Source: Pseudogymnoascus destructans (Eukaryota; Ascomycota; Leotiomycetes; Thelebolales; Thelebolaceae). From it: a stretch of DNA of 64,000 nucleotides. Below are positions 45,401-55,916 of this stretch, piece by piece. The first letter of the stretch is position 1. The number at the start of each line of letters is the position of its first letter. The position numbers and the translations under genes are program-made. The notes beneath the pieces were generated by a model. That model was not told the DNA's origin. It made no database searches and saw nothing but the letters and a program-made list of their open reading frames with translations. The stretch is taken from the NCBI RefSeq assembly GCF_001641265.1, contig NW_020167522.1, forward strand, positions 1,550,001-1,614,000, given 5' to 3'.

Positions 45401-46080
45401 ATATATGCATGGGCATAAACCTATGTACTAGGGTTTTCTGCAGTGGGGGAGAAACCTCCTGGTTTCGTAGTGGGTTCGATGGCGTATCGGTGATCTCTTC
45501 GTAGTCGGAAGTTATCACTTTCATTTCCATCGAACGTCCGCCTGCGCGGCGTCTGTCTTCGCGGTGGATTGCGAAATCCCGGCGATTCGCATCCGACTGG
45601 TATGCAGGATGTTTAATGGACGTTTCGCGTGAGTGGTAGGGCAAGGTGATCTCCTTGCTCCAGCTAGGAGTCGGCGGGTACTCCTTTGGCCATACTAACC
45701 GGCTCTTTGCAGAGTCGAGTAGTATTCGGAAGCGGCTGAAAAGCTTCTTCCCAATTATCACATCTTGTGCTCCAAGGTCCAGGAGTACAAAGGGGCAGTT
45801 ATATATTCAGCGTCCTTTGACTGTTAAGTGTAACCGAATATACTCCAATACGTGGCCTTGGATTTTGCGCTGAAATCCACGTATGGATACAGTGTAGGGT
45901 AGTGTCCGTATGCGGCTCTGAAGCGGTTTCGACAGTCGTATTGCGAAAGGCTTGTTAATGACGAGGTAGCCATTTTCTCCTGTGTCTGCTAGGGACTTCT
46001 GCACCCCGAGTCCATTCATACTCAGGGTCGTGTCGACTAAGAACTGGGTACCTCCCAGGAGTTCTCGTAAGTCTAGTCCT
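42453..46080 (-). pseudogene. Gypsy-2 Pol (protease, RT, RNase H, integrase, chromodomain)
   Basis: Going down from 46080 the order is a protease-like region (SLADTGENGYLV), RT ([31 protein letters not shown]), RNase H (TDSSDGVVAGVLSQ, HDKELFAIVKAF), integrase with an HHCC-like zinc site and catalytic core (TMDFKEFPRD, PESIVSDRGPQFVSS), and a C-terminal basic region ending in a shortened chromodomain (EVIDSIEEILAV). A one-base frameshift near 44714 falls just before the YLDDILIYS active-site motif. Further stops occur near 45800, 44236, 43370 and in the integrase. The element cannot be autonomous. Confidence 0.88.
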
Positions 46081-46120
46081 CACAGGTCACATTTGCGTAG
46101 ACCTAGGAAGGAGCCTTCTC

Positions 46121-47416
46121 CTAGGCCTCGTCATTTTCCTCGAGGGACACATCCGATTGAAGTTCCACGGCTTCTTCCCATTGTTCTTCTGCCTCGGGGT
46201 CGTTACGGTCCATTTCCTTGATAGTAGCGTTAAGGGGGCATTTATCCTGGAAATGGCCGGTCTTGCCACACTTGAAACAGTTCCCTGAGGACGCAGGGAC
46301 TGTGGTTCTCACACGTTCCGGTATGGCTGGCTTGGGGAGGAACGCGGTTCGGGTGAACAGAGCGGATGTGGCTCGAGTCGGCTTCGACGCTGATGCCTTT
46401 GCCGTATCTGTGGTACGTGTGGACGTCCTTGTGAGAGCGGGTAGCAGATTCAATTCGTTGTTCTGGCGCCGTTCCTTATCGAAGGCGGTAAGTTCTCGTA
46501 CCATGGTCTGGTAGTCTCCATTCCATTGGTTTTTGATGATCGCGATGCGGCTGCGGAATTGGGGAGTCAACTTGTTCCACATGTACTGGAACCATTCCGA
46601 CTCAGAGACTTGTCCTGTGATAGCTGCACTTTGGAAACGAGCCTCTAGGAAGGTTTCGCTAGCATGCCCTTTCTCTCCCATTTGCAGGTCGTCAAATAGG
46701 TTCCTGGCCTGTTCCATCTCGTTGCCTGTGAGGTAGTATGAACCTAGTAGATCCATCATCTCCTCAGCACTGTGGAACCCATGCGTAGCGGACAGGTATT
46801 GGGGTTCCAAGTAGGTTTTTGCCAGGCCGGTCGTAGTTCCCCATATCAATGCTCTTCTCAAGACGTCGGTAAGGTAGTGGTCCTCATTGACTACGAGTCG
46901 GTCCCGAATCGAAGCGCTCCATTGTAGGAAGGTATGTTCTATCCCATCGCTGAGAGGAAGGATTTTCTCAGAGATGGTTGATTTCTTATAGCGATTCGGA
47001 GGGTCCTCGGTGAGCATTCGTGATGACCTTGGAATTGATGGAGAACGAGTGTTCCGAAGAGGTGGCAATTGAACTGTCTCAGGGGTGTTTCGTGTGCGAG
47101 GCGTTCGTTGCTCCGTAGCTTCGACTGTGGGTATGGGGGCATCCACCGATGGTGTGGATGGGATTCTGGTCTGGGCTGCCATCAGGGTAACTAGTAGATC
47201 CTTGACCTCCTGTATCTGTGCCTCGAGGTGGGCCATTCGATTCGGGATGTCTTTGGATGGCACAGCGGTCATAGCTGCAGCAGTGGTTTGTCTGGTAGTC
47301 ATTCTGGGGGTATGTTTGATATCGGCTTTTTTGACATATTGCCTCGGGTGTGTATCAGTACCGATACGAAAGAGCTTGACTTCTGGTAGCTTGTAGCTAT
47401 CAACGCTCTTGTCCAC
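46121..47416 (-). CDS. Gypsy-2 Gag, intact frame with CCHC knuckle
   Basis: A 431-codon uninterrupted frame encodes a Gag protein. It has a coiled coil near residues 60-80, a central retrotransposon Gag domain (FLQWSASIRDRLVVNEDHY ... ETFLEARFQSAAITGQ), and one zinc knuckle CFKCGKTGHFQDKC near residue 388. The tail is acidic. It would assemble particles and bind the element RNA. The frame is intact although the downstream polymerase is broken. The protease follows after the Gag stop, in the next stretch of the minus strand. Confidence 0.88.
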   Translation of the reverse strand: MDKSVDSYKLPEVKLFRIGTDTHPRQYVKKADIKHTPRMTTRQTTAAAMTAVPSKDIPNRMAHLEAQIQEVKDLLVTLMAAQTRIPSTPSVDAPIPTVEATEQRTPRTRNTPETVQLPPLRNTRSPSIPRSSRMLTEDPPNRYKKSTISEKILPLSDGIEHTFLQWSASIRDRLVVNEDHYLTDVLRRALIWGTTTGLAKTYLEPQYLSATHGFHSAEEMMDLLGSYYLTGNEMEQARNLFDDLQMGEKGHASETFLEARFQSAAITGQVSESEWFQYMWNKLTPQFRSRIAIIKNQWNGDYQTMVRELTAFDKERRQNNELNLLPALTRTSTRTTDTAKASASKPTRATSALFTRTAFLPKPAIPERVRTTVPASSGNCFKCGKTGHFQDKCPLNATIKEMDRNDPEAEEQWEEAVELQSDVSLEENDEA

Positions 47417-47667
47417 AATTTCCTCTGTGCTAGGAGGGGGTTCTTAAGGATCTCGTATGCTATTTGGCGCCAACGCGTCGGCGACTTTACCAGCTTGTTC
47501 TGAAGAATCAAACCCTGATCCGCTGGCTGTCCGTGAGATCTCTGGAATCACGGCTATTTGAAGCCGTCAGGTCTGTCCTCCGAAACGTCACCGAGTTGCA
47601 GTCGATGGTGTAACGGTAGTTCTCCTGAGGGGATATTATTTAAGTACGGCCGTCCCCAGTAGGCGTG

Positions 47668-47682
47668 ATCTTTTTTGTATAA
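47668..47682 (-). other. Gypsy-2 primer-binding site, self-complementary type
   Basis: Two bases downstream of the 5' LTR the minus strand reads ATACAAAAAAGAT (47680-47668). The LTR itself contains the exact 13-nt complement (minus strand of 47777-47789), which is also kept in the 3' LTR and in the solo LTR at 57.4 kb. There is no tRNA-type TGG sequence. This supports Tf1-like self-priming. Confidence 0.65.
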
Positions 47683-47933
47683 TGTAAGCACACAGGGCAC
47701 CCAGCTCACAGTAATAGCATATGAGAGTGCGAGTCGGAGGCTAAACGGATGCTATCCTATAGGTCTACTACGAAGGATACAAAAAAGATGAAGGGGGGAC
47801 CCTGTGAGTTGATTGTCTCAAGTACCCGAAACCTATCCGACTCGGTTCCGACTCAGTTAGCCCACCCAAATCATTACACGTGACCTCACAGCTACCCAGA
47901 GTCTACTCCCTAGAATGGGAACGCATCCTTACA
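47683..47933 (-). repeat. Gypsy-2 5' LTR
   Basis: This 251-bp LTR has a single copy of the internal unit of about 120 bp that is doubled in the 3' LTR. Its outer end touches the remaining part of a copia LTR at 47934. Confidence 0.85.
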
Positions 47934-48061
47934 CCACCCACAAATAGTTCTGTAGATAGCTTCACTCAAAACAACAATACAACACATATTCTAGTGAACT
48001 GTTGTTCAACTCAACTTGATGACTTATACTACCGCTGCAAGTGATATCATACACTTCAACA

Positions 48062-48076
48062 GGTTATGAGCCCAGC
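48062..48076 (+). other. Copia primer-binding site for half initiator tRNA-Met
   Basis: GGTTATGAGCCCAGC follows the LTR directly. It is complementary to the anticodon stem-loop of initiator tRNA-Met (GCTGGGCTCATAACC), not to a tRNA 3' end. Drosophila copia uses a tRNA cut in the anticodon loop in the same way. Confidence 0.8.
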
Positions 48077-48349
48077 TATCGTAAAGCCAAAAGTTATCAT
48101 ATTCAGAGAAGTGCTCATTACAGCACATACAATCTGAATTCATGGACAAGTGCTAACATACAGCACATACACTCCACGAAAACCTCAAGACGAACTTGCA
48201 GCCTCTGGCAGGTGATCGATTCAACTCAGCAAGATGAGGAAGAAGAAGATCAATTCTACAATCTAGGAATCCCCAGATCGAATCCATCATCCATCATCCA
48301 ACTCTCACAAACTCGAAATTCCTTATACAAACACACAAGACCTTTCACA

Positions 48350-49160
48350 ATGGGTGAAGGCAATGGAGGTCAGAATAACCTCCCAGAGAACATGAAACTC
48401 CAAGGGGAGGAGAATTACATACAATGGAAAACTGCGATGGAGGACCTTGCGGATGCCAACGACCTTGTCCGTTTCATACACCCAAAAGGCAAAGCTCCTC
48501 CACAAGCAGATGAGTTCGATGAGAAGGTGGACATTGAGAAACTCGCCACATGGAAAGCATGGAAAGCAGGAGACGCATCGATGAAACTCATCATCCAAAC
48601 TAATGTGAAGAAAACACCATCACAGCTGCTTGCAGGTTGCAAATCCGCACGCGAGATGTGGGTAATCTTAACAATCTCAATATGAAGGCACTGGTGCTGT
48701 GCTCAACTTTAATGCAATTGAGACATACACCAAGATCAAGTACGAAGATTACGCAAACCTCGAACAGTTCATTATTGGCTTCAAAAAGACAATTGAGAAA
48801 CTTGCTAACCTCGAGATCCCTCCACCAGATGTCTGGCACCCAATCCTCTTCATCATGGCACTCTCAGATGCATGGCCAATATGGGCAGAACGCCAGCGCT
48901 CGAATATACGCAGTGAAGCAACAAAGGTTACACTTTCTGCACTTATTGAGGACATTACAGATGAAGCCCGAAAGAAGGACAAGAAAGAGGATGGAAGCGC
49001 ACATTATGGAAAGCCAAATCAGAAAGGGAAGCCAAATTCAAAATTCAAGGACATAAAGGGCAAAGGAGGAAAGATGTGCAAGAACTGCAAAAATCTGAAT
49101 GCAAGATACAAACCTGAAAACTGCTTTGTCACAAACAAGAAGCTTCGACAGAAATAGGAG
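48350..49160 (+). pseudogene. Copia Gag, one frameshift
   Basis: ATG at 48350 opens a Gag of the copia UBN2 type (KLQGEENYIQWKTAMEDLAD ... ATWKAWKAGDASMKLII). A frameshift near 48665-48700 moves the frame to 48699-49157 (NLEQFIIGFKKTIEKLANLEI). The C-terminus has a lysine-rich stretch and an incomplete knuckle-like CKNCKNLNARYKPENC lacking the His. It ends at TAG, after which protease-like sequence (FDTGAETHIAS) continues in the same region. Confidence 0.82.
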
Positions 49161-50993
49161 CAGAGAATAGGAAAGAAGTTCACACCATTCAATGCATTAA
49201 GCAACAAATCAAACAAGCTAAAGAAGGCAAAGAATGACAACTCATCAGATGAAGATCGTCAATTTGGCAAGAATGCCACCACATACATTTGTGTTCAACT
49301 CAACCACTCAAGGTCGCCAATTCAAAATGGCACATTATTTGACACTGGAGCAGAGACACATATCGCCAGCTCAATCGAGTAATTTAACAGTGGCACATAT
49401 GAAACCTCATTGACTCTTCCATCCATTGACACAGCAAGTGGCATCACCAAGGCACTTGGTCAAGGCGAATGAACATTGCAATGCGCAACAGATGATGGAG
49501 GCATTCACACCCTACACCTTACCAAAGTTCAATATCTGCCAAATTGTGGAATGAACATTTTGGGAGCTCGAAAGCTCTTAGGAAGGGGTGATTTACGGAT
49601 CATGGATAAGAATCTTGTACTCAACAAGGAGGGTATTTCAATGTTCCGCTTTGATGAGAACATGATGATAATTGAAGCATCGCGTACATATGCATTTCCA
49701 GCAACTACTCACAAAGATGAGAAGAATCCTCCACACTCAATTCGACTCTGGCATCATAGACTTGGACATCTTGGACTTGTGAATGTACAGAAGACCTCAA
49801 AAATGGTGAGAGGCATGGCAATCTCTAATGAGGAAGACCTTACGCCACAAAAACAAGAAGATGAAGCTCTCCAATTGTGCGATCCATGCGAGAGAGGAAA
49901 GGCAACGAAACACATCCGCAAGCAAGCTATAACTCGGAACTTGCAACCATTCAATGAAGTGCACATTGACATGGTAATGATCACGCCAGAAGGAATTGGA
50001 AGGAAGAAGTATGCAACCATTTTTACAGAAAAGGCAACCACAGTCCGTTGGCCTTACTTCCACAACTCGAAAAGCGGCGCATACAATGCACTCCTCAAAT
50101 TCCAGAAAATGGTTAATACACAGTTCAACAGAGTCATTAAGAAGTGGCGAATGGATGGAGGCAAGGAATACAGGAACAATTTCCCTCTGTCAAGATGCAT
50201 ACGTCACAAAGATTCTGCACCGCTATGGCATGGAGAATTGCAAGGCAGTGGACACACCTGTGGCTACAGGAGCTGTAGAAGTCATGGTCCCATTTGAAGG
50301 CAAGGCTTCACATGCAGAAATTGAACTCTATGGATCGAAGATTGGATCGCTCATGTCCAGACTCAACCAGATATCTCATATGGAGTCTCTGTTCTGTCCA
50401 GATTCCTCACCAATCCTTCGCCAGCTCACATAAAAGCAGCAGATCGAATCCTTCACTACTTACAAGGCACAAAGATGCTTGGAATCGAATATGGCATGCA
50501 AGGCGATATGCAGCTCCATGGATACTGTGACTCAGACTATGCAAGCGATAAAGCAAACCATAAATCCGTCCTTGGAAATGCCTTCTTCTTTGCCGGAGGT
50601 GTGATTTCACACACTTCAAAGCGACAACAGACTGTGGCACAATCAACCACAGAAGCAGAGTACTACGCACTCGCAAAGGCAGTGTCAGAAGCACTATGGC
50701 TACAACAGATCATGAAGTAGATGATGTACACAGGAAATGACATTCAAGCTATGAAGATCTATGGAGACAACCAAGGCTCATTGAGCTTGGCCGAAAACCC
50801 CAAATTCCACCAGAGAACCAAGCATACCGATGTCAAGCACCACTTCATTCGGGAGCACATTGAAAATGGGTCAATTGACCTCTGGTATGTGGAAACAGCC
50901 GACATGGTAGCAGATGGATTGACTAAGCCGCTACCCGCCACACAACATGAGAAGTTCATACAGCAGCTTCAGATGAAGGTGATCACAGCCTAG
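49160..50993 (+). pseudogene. Copia Pol with integrase-to-RNase H deletion
   Basis: Protease (LFDTGAETHIASS) is followed by stops near 49380 and 49470, then GAG-pre-integrase (RLWHHRLGHLGLVNVQ), a zinc motif (CDPCERGKA) and the N-terminal half of the integrase core (FNEVHIDMVMIT ... WRMDGGKEYRN). At about 50190 the reading jumps to the end of RT (SLCQDAYVTKILHRYGMENC) and RNase H (HGYCDSDYASDKANHKS, SKRQQTVAQSTTEAEYYAL, TKHTDVKHHFIREH). The rest of integrase and the RT fingers and palm are gone. One TAG lies near 50720. The final stop is at 50993. Confidence 0.85.
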
Positions 50994-51032
50994 GAAATGG
51001 GAATGGCCTCAATTCAGTCATGCAAAGGGGTG

Positions 51033-51229
51033 TGTTGAAGGAGGAGGTTGCTCAGACTGATTGGTTGGGCGTGTGGCTCGCCAACCGAATCGGGTTGCGG
51101 ACCACCCACAAATAGTCCTGTAGATAGCTTCACTCAAAACAACAATACAACACATATTCTAGTGAACTGTTGTTCAACTCAACTTGATGACTTATACTAC
51201 TGCTGCAAGTGATATCATACACTTCAACA
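51033..51229 (+). repeat. Copia 3' LTR
   Basis: This 197-bp LTR starts TGTTGAAGG after the purine-rich GCAAAGGGGTG and ends CTTCAACA. Its last 130 bp match the remaining part of the 5' LTR. Confidence 0.88.
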
Positions 51230-51490
51230 AGTTTAATTCATAATACCCAACTGGCGCCCTATGCCTTGGTGAACTGTGACAATAGCAAACTGAGTGCAAC
51301 GAATGTCAGTATGATACCTCAGTAGGTAGCCACCGCATGCCTCAGGATTCAGGTCAGAGCAACCACCCCTTATTTTGACACCCCTTTGTGTGCCTGAATC
51401 GGCCCTTTCCTAGACCGTGACCACCTTCATCTGGAGTTGTTGTATGAACTTCTTATGTTGTGTGGCGGGTAGTTTGCATTATCTTGCATA
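51230..51490 (-). repeat. LTR fragments and a second copia 3' end
   Basis: 51230-51280 repeats the last 50 bp of the solo LTR found in hAT-1a. 51291-51335 repeats part of dispersed repeat R. On the minus strand 51490-51415 encodes the same C-terminus as the copia RNase H (QHKKFIQQLQMKV), followed by a purine tract and the start of another LTR (TGTCAAAATAAGG). At least three elements are therefore joined here. Confidence 0.7.
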
Positions 51491-52290
51491 AATAAGTCCT
51501 TCCTCGTAGTAAACCTGTAAACGTGCAATAACTCCTTCCTCGTAGTAAACTTGTAAACGTGCATTAAGAACTTCAAGATATGAGTTTGCAGAGTATCCAT
51601 GCTTTATAGACTCAAAGTCTCGGTCTATAATATATAGAGGACACCGCTTTTTATCACCCCAAAATGCAGCCTATACCATTATTTTAATATCTTTACTAGA
51701 TCTGTAAGTTTTAACAAGTTCTGGCTTCCACTTGTCTTGTGGTAAGCCAAAACACCATACTTACTTTTTCCCTCTCCCTTGCTTAATAGAGCACTCATCA
51801 CTCCACATGTATTTCCGCCATCTTTCTACATCCTAATGTGCTTGACATTTACACCATAGAAGCCGATTTGCCGCATGTACCTTCGTGAGTTCTAGTCACT
51901 TTTTTGCTCGCTAATGTGCAAGTCCATTCTCTTTTGCAATTGACTTTATCTTTCCATTGCTTATTTTTAGACCTGTGTCTTCACGGCATTGCTAGAATGT
52001 GAGTTTTAGGTGTAGTCGCAAATTGCAAAGCATAGTTCGACAGCCCCGTATGCTATAGAGCAATGGCCGGCCAGATCGAGGGAGTGATTTGCCGTTCTGT
52101 CTTGATTTTTCAAGTGCAATAGCACCGCGCGAGTGTTGCGTTAGGAGCTCAATCTCCCGTGTCGATTTCCTAGCCATTACAAGGCCCTTAATTTGACCTC
52201 TCTGATTTGGCGATAGTTCAATACCACGACCCCTTTGATTTGCATTAACAGGGCCTAACGGCATATGTGGTGTACTCATATTGAACAAAA
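51490..52290 (-). pseudogene. Degenerate Tc1/mariner transposase
   Basis: On the minus strand the N-terminal part (ELSPNQRGQIKGLVMARKS) matches the start of the transposase at the beginning of the window, and further pieces (CSIKQGRGK, MVWAAFWGDKK-like, GYSANSYLEVL-like) follow with many stops. A 34-bp tandem duplication near 51508-51575 repeats the ARLQVYYEEG coding segment. The third catalytic block is missing because the sequence passes into copia near 51490. Confidence 0.72.
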
Positions 52291-52429
52291 GGGACATCCG
52301 ATATGTCCCTTTTCCATAGCAGTATGCTTGTTAAAGTGTTGAATCTAGTCGAGACTAGTCTTGTTAACTGTCCATTTATTATTAGTAGGTTTGATCATCT
52401 AGCTGTCTAGAAGGTTGCTTTCTATGTAC

Positions 52430-53150
52430 TAACTTGCAAGGTGGCATTTCCCTTCAACAACCAAAAACGGAGGGAGATTCCAACCCTTACTATTAATGCA
52501 CACAATAGCTGTAGCCCATTCTCGATTTCCTAGTTAGACAGCTTTGCCTCTACTACGTCAGTCCACACATGTAACAATCATTAGTAACTTAGATGCCATA
52601 TTTCGCCTTCATATTCTCTACTAGTCGAAACCATGCACCAATTAGATTAGGATCTTCGCATAATGCCCTTTAGAAATCATAAACGCGATTAAAATGTGTC
52701 TTAAGTTCTGGTTGTCGTTTGACAAATTGATGAGCCTAGAGCTGTCTGACATGTCTTCCTCCCTATGATGTTAGAATGAGATTTGCCATATCTTCCACAC
52801 TAGCTATCCGAAGCGCAAACCCCCTCACATCTAAATCAAGTATATATCGAACAATGACTTCCTCTTCTGTTTTAGTCAAATTGTGATTTGCTAGCCGGTG
52901 CTCGTGGATAGTAGAATGACCATTCATTCTGTCACTAAGCGTAGAACATGGCAGATTGTGAAGTTTTGCAGCAGTGTGAAGAGTAATTTTTTTAGATGAT
53001 TTAAGAGCTTCCATACCTAAAATGATTCTGCTTCTTAGGTTTGTACTGACATATTTAAATGTGAAGATAACGCATGTTAGAGTTGACAGATAGAAGGGTT
53101 ACAAAAAGTATCCGGGGTCATGATATGTCCAGGGTCATGATAAACCACGT
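52430..53150 (-). pseudogene. Pogo-D, 5' part of a pogo element
   Basis: The right terminus at 53150 is followed by TA and reads inward ACGTGGTT, then two 17-bp units, TATCATGACCCTGGACA and TATCATGACCCCGGATA. Inside, the minus strand encodes a transposase close to Pogo-B (HTH_psq, CENP-B HTH, then GAWFRLVENMKAKYGI) with several stops. It still has the correct frame at the place where Pogo-B copies carry their two indels, which makes it a useful outgroup. The 3' half and left terminus are absent. Confidence 0.82.
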
Positions 53151-53333
53151 TAACGTTATTACAAGGAGAAAACGCTATACTTCATAAAGCAAATGACTTG
53201 CTTAGTTGACATTGTCGTACAAAGAAACATTAATTATAAGAAGGAGGAGTACTAACTGTTGAATCCTCGGTCCGGAAGCAGGGATCAGGGCGCTGATACC
53301 GAAGCTGTGTCAGCCAGCTTCCTGATCCTCCGG

Positions 53334-55916
53334 CAGTGTTTCCCAAATAGTATTCGAATAGTATTCAGGGTTTTCCCGAATACTCGCCATCTGTGAGTAT
53401 TCGGCGAATACTCATACAAATCCTCGCCGAATAGTATTTGAGTATTTTGAGGCTCAACTGTAGTATATAGTAATGAAATATGATAACTGTCTACTCGCTA
53501 TTATCCTCCTCCTCCTCGCCTATAACCCCTCAATCCCGTAGGCAGAGTAGATATCAAAGAGTTAAAGGTAATAACCTGTTCCTTTTCTTTGTGACTATAT
53601 CACCGCCAACACTAAATATATGCTCTGACGCTGCCGATGACGCTGGAATTGCCAAATAGTCCCGTGCGATCTGTGATATAACTGGATACTGATACTGCTT
53701 TGCCTGCCAATATTTGAGGATATTAGTATTACGGTCGACACCATTCTCTTTGAACCATCGTCGCCACTCAACTTCCTCAATAGAAGGCCCACGATGCTGA
53801 TACATCTCGTCGTCGGAATCAAGTTCTCTTAGAGTCGTCAGCTGCTCAGTTTCAGCAGCAATAGTAGCTTCAATAGCAGCAACCTGTATATCGTTCTCAT
53901 GGTCTTTATACCAGTTATAGTAAGCTGCGAACTGTGCTCTTGCCCTATCTCGTTTTACAGCGTCTACACTATTTGGCATATAAAATTCATATATACTTAA
54001 GTTGAATCTTGGGTCGCAGATAGTAGCAATTGACGAGTGGCTTGAGCCTTGATTTGTCACAAGGTTATAATAAGTATCAAGCTTATTATACGACGCTTTA
54101 CAAGCTGCGCTGATTGCTGCTGTTGTCGATGGAGCGTTTTCCATTGCCTTAAGCCTATTTAAAAGCTGTAGATAGTGTGGAATACAGATGTTCAACGTTG
54201 GATAATTATCTGCTTGAACTTGCTCTGCTGGTTTGCCGAATATCTTAAAGAACGCCTTTAGTCGATGTAACACTTGCCATTCTATTGATGTAATAATAAT
54301 ATCACGCATACTTAAATCCATCGTTTGCGAAGCACATAAAGCATTGATCGGCTGCTCAAGCTTCAAAGTGTTCTGAAGCATATAATATGTTGAGTTCCAT
54401 CGTACAGGCATATCGAGGGACATTGAAACCACCTGAATACCCATAGCAGATGCTTGTACTTTCAATGCATCTTTCCATGCTCGACGGTTCCGGAAGACAT
54501 AGATATGCCAGCGTAGTCTTATAAGAACCGTTGCCACTTCTTCTTTATTAAGAACGAAGCCTTGAGTATGAGCTAAGCCTTGCTTAAGCCTATACAGTTC
54601 CATTTGTTCTGATGGTACAGCTTTTAACATAGTTAAAGCTGCTTGAACCGCAAGGTTTATAATGTGTGCCATGCATCGGACGTCGCCTTCCTTTACTGTA
54701 AAGCTCCATGGTTGCTGTATAGAAATGACGCTCGTGCATGCCCCTATTTCAAACTCTGCGAGCATTGCTGTATTGTTCGATGCGTTGTCTCTAGTAATTG
54801 TAAAGACTCCGTTCGTAATACCAAAGTCCGTAACAGCTTGAAGCTGCTCTGCAAGATATTCACCGGAATGAATGGGCTCCTTTAGATGTATGATATCAAG
54901 AACACAGTGCCGGTGAACCCATTCATTATTTATCCAATGAACAGTTATCGCAGCGTGCTCTGCACCATTCATTGCAGACCATGAATCAGTCGTAAGTGAT
55001 AACCGTCCGCCCTTTATTATATGAGCCTGGAGTTCTATCTGTAGCTTCATACGGTGGTTGCAGAATGTCTTGTGTAAATCGCGCATTAAGGAGCTCGTTC
55101 ATATAGCTAATGTTGAAGGGCTAAGCTGGTGAATAAGCTGACGAAACGAAGGCCGATCAACCAGACTCATTGGTAAGGTATTAGATACAATAAATGCAAG
55201 TAATAACTCTCTATATCGAGAGGCAAGAACGGATCGTCCTACTCGAGGAGTAAAGAATTGTTGGGCGTTTCGGGCTGTTCTCATATTTGGAGCGCCCTGC
55301 GAATCCTGCGAACTCTGACTCTGCGAACTCTGAGCACGCTGTAGTAATGGAGTTCCTGGTTTTATAGCTTCGTATAATGCAGGATGCATGCTTTCAACAT
55401 GCCTACATAAATTACTCGTGATATTCCATGATAAAAGCTTTAGTTTTGGCTTATAATTACAGCCATCTTGCATACAGACAATCTTCATTGTTGCAGGGCT
55501 GGTGCTTAACAATGTTCTACTAAATATATTCTTTAAGAATAACAGTGACTGAGTATTTGGGAGTTGTTGCCGTATTTGTAGTAATGGTAGAGCTATCGAC
55601 GGCGAAGACTCAAATGGAAAAGGGGGTGGTAGACGCTGAATTTCCTCATCTTCGTCACTTGGAATTGCGGATAGCTCAGAGTCGCTCATTCTGGTAGAAA
55701 TATCAATTGGTATATTATCTATGGATCTATTTCTACGGATCTATCTATGAGGGTGGGGTAAATTCTTTGTAGCTTGGCATCCTGGGCCGTGCTTGCCAAG
55801 GACTCGAATAGTATTCGAATCTTTGGCAAATACTCGCCGAATACCCCAATTTTAGCCCGAATATTGCTCATCACCAAATACTATTCGAAAACTACAAATA
55901 CTAATACTATTTTGGG
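53334..55916 (-). mobile_element. hAT-1b transposon
   Basis: The left end in window coordinates is CAGTGTTTCCC, preceded by CCTCCGG, and the right end is followed by CCTCCGG at 55917-55923. With one mismatch these extend to 8 bp (TCCTCCGG and GCCTCCGG), as expected for hAT. The right end lacks the CACTG terminus, so it is eroded. Both subterminal regions are rich in TATTCGAATA palindromes. Confidence 0.85.
53491..55689 (-). pseudogene. hAT-1b transposase, three nonsense changes
   Basis: The 733-codon frame is almost identical to hAT-1a, with BED finger, SLTTDSWSA, ITRDNASNN and RWNSTYYML. A TCA-to-TGA change at about 55099 stops it after residue 196, and the same frame reopens at 55086. Near the C-terminus a CGA-to-TGA (about 53552) and a TGG-to-TGA (about 53530) interrupt the last 20 codons. 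An extra Ser-Gln repeat (SSQSQSSQDSQ) is present compared with hAT-1a. Confidence 0.88.

Larger units (their letters stand above)
41135..47933 (-). mobile_element. Gypsy-2, Ty3/gypsy chromovirus-type element
   Basis: The element is encoded on the minus strand: 5' LTR 47683-47933, internal region with gag then pol, 3' LTR 41135-41505. The LTR ends are TGTAAGGA...TTACA. No target duplication is seen (AGGAG on one side, CCACC on the other) and the LTRs differ in length (251 and 371 bp), so the ends were probably altered after insertion. It abuts a truncated copia LTR on the right and a nested LTR on the left. A solo LTR of the same family sits in hAT-2. Confidence 0.9.
47934..51229 (+). mobile_element. 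Ty1/copia element, internally deleted
   Basis: The element has a truncated 5' LTR (47934-48061), a primer site, gag, a pol in which integrase runs directly into the end of reverse transcriptase, a polypurine tract and a 3' LTR (51033-51229, TGTTGAAGG...CTTCAACA). The first 70 bp or so of the 5' LTR are missing at the Gypsy-2 junction. The order protease-integrase-RT-RNase H is that of copia. About 2 kb of the integrase C-terminus and RT are absent. Confidence 0.88.

Noticed and set aside
41135..47933. A target-site duplication for Gypsy-2
   Set aside because: AGGAG and CCACC do not match, and the neighbours on the two sides are different elements.
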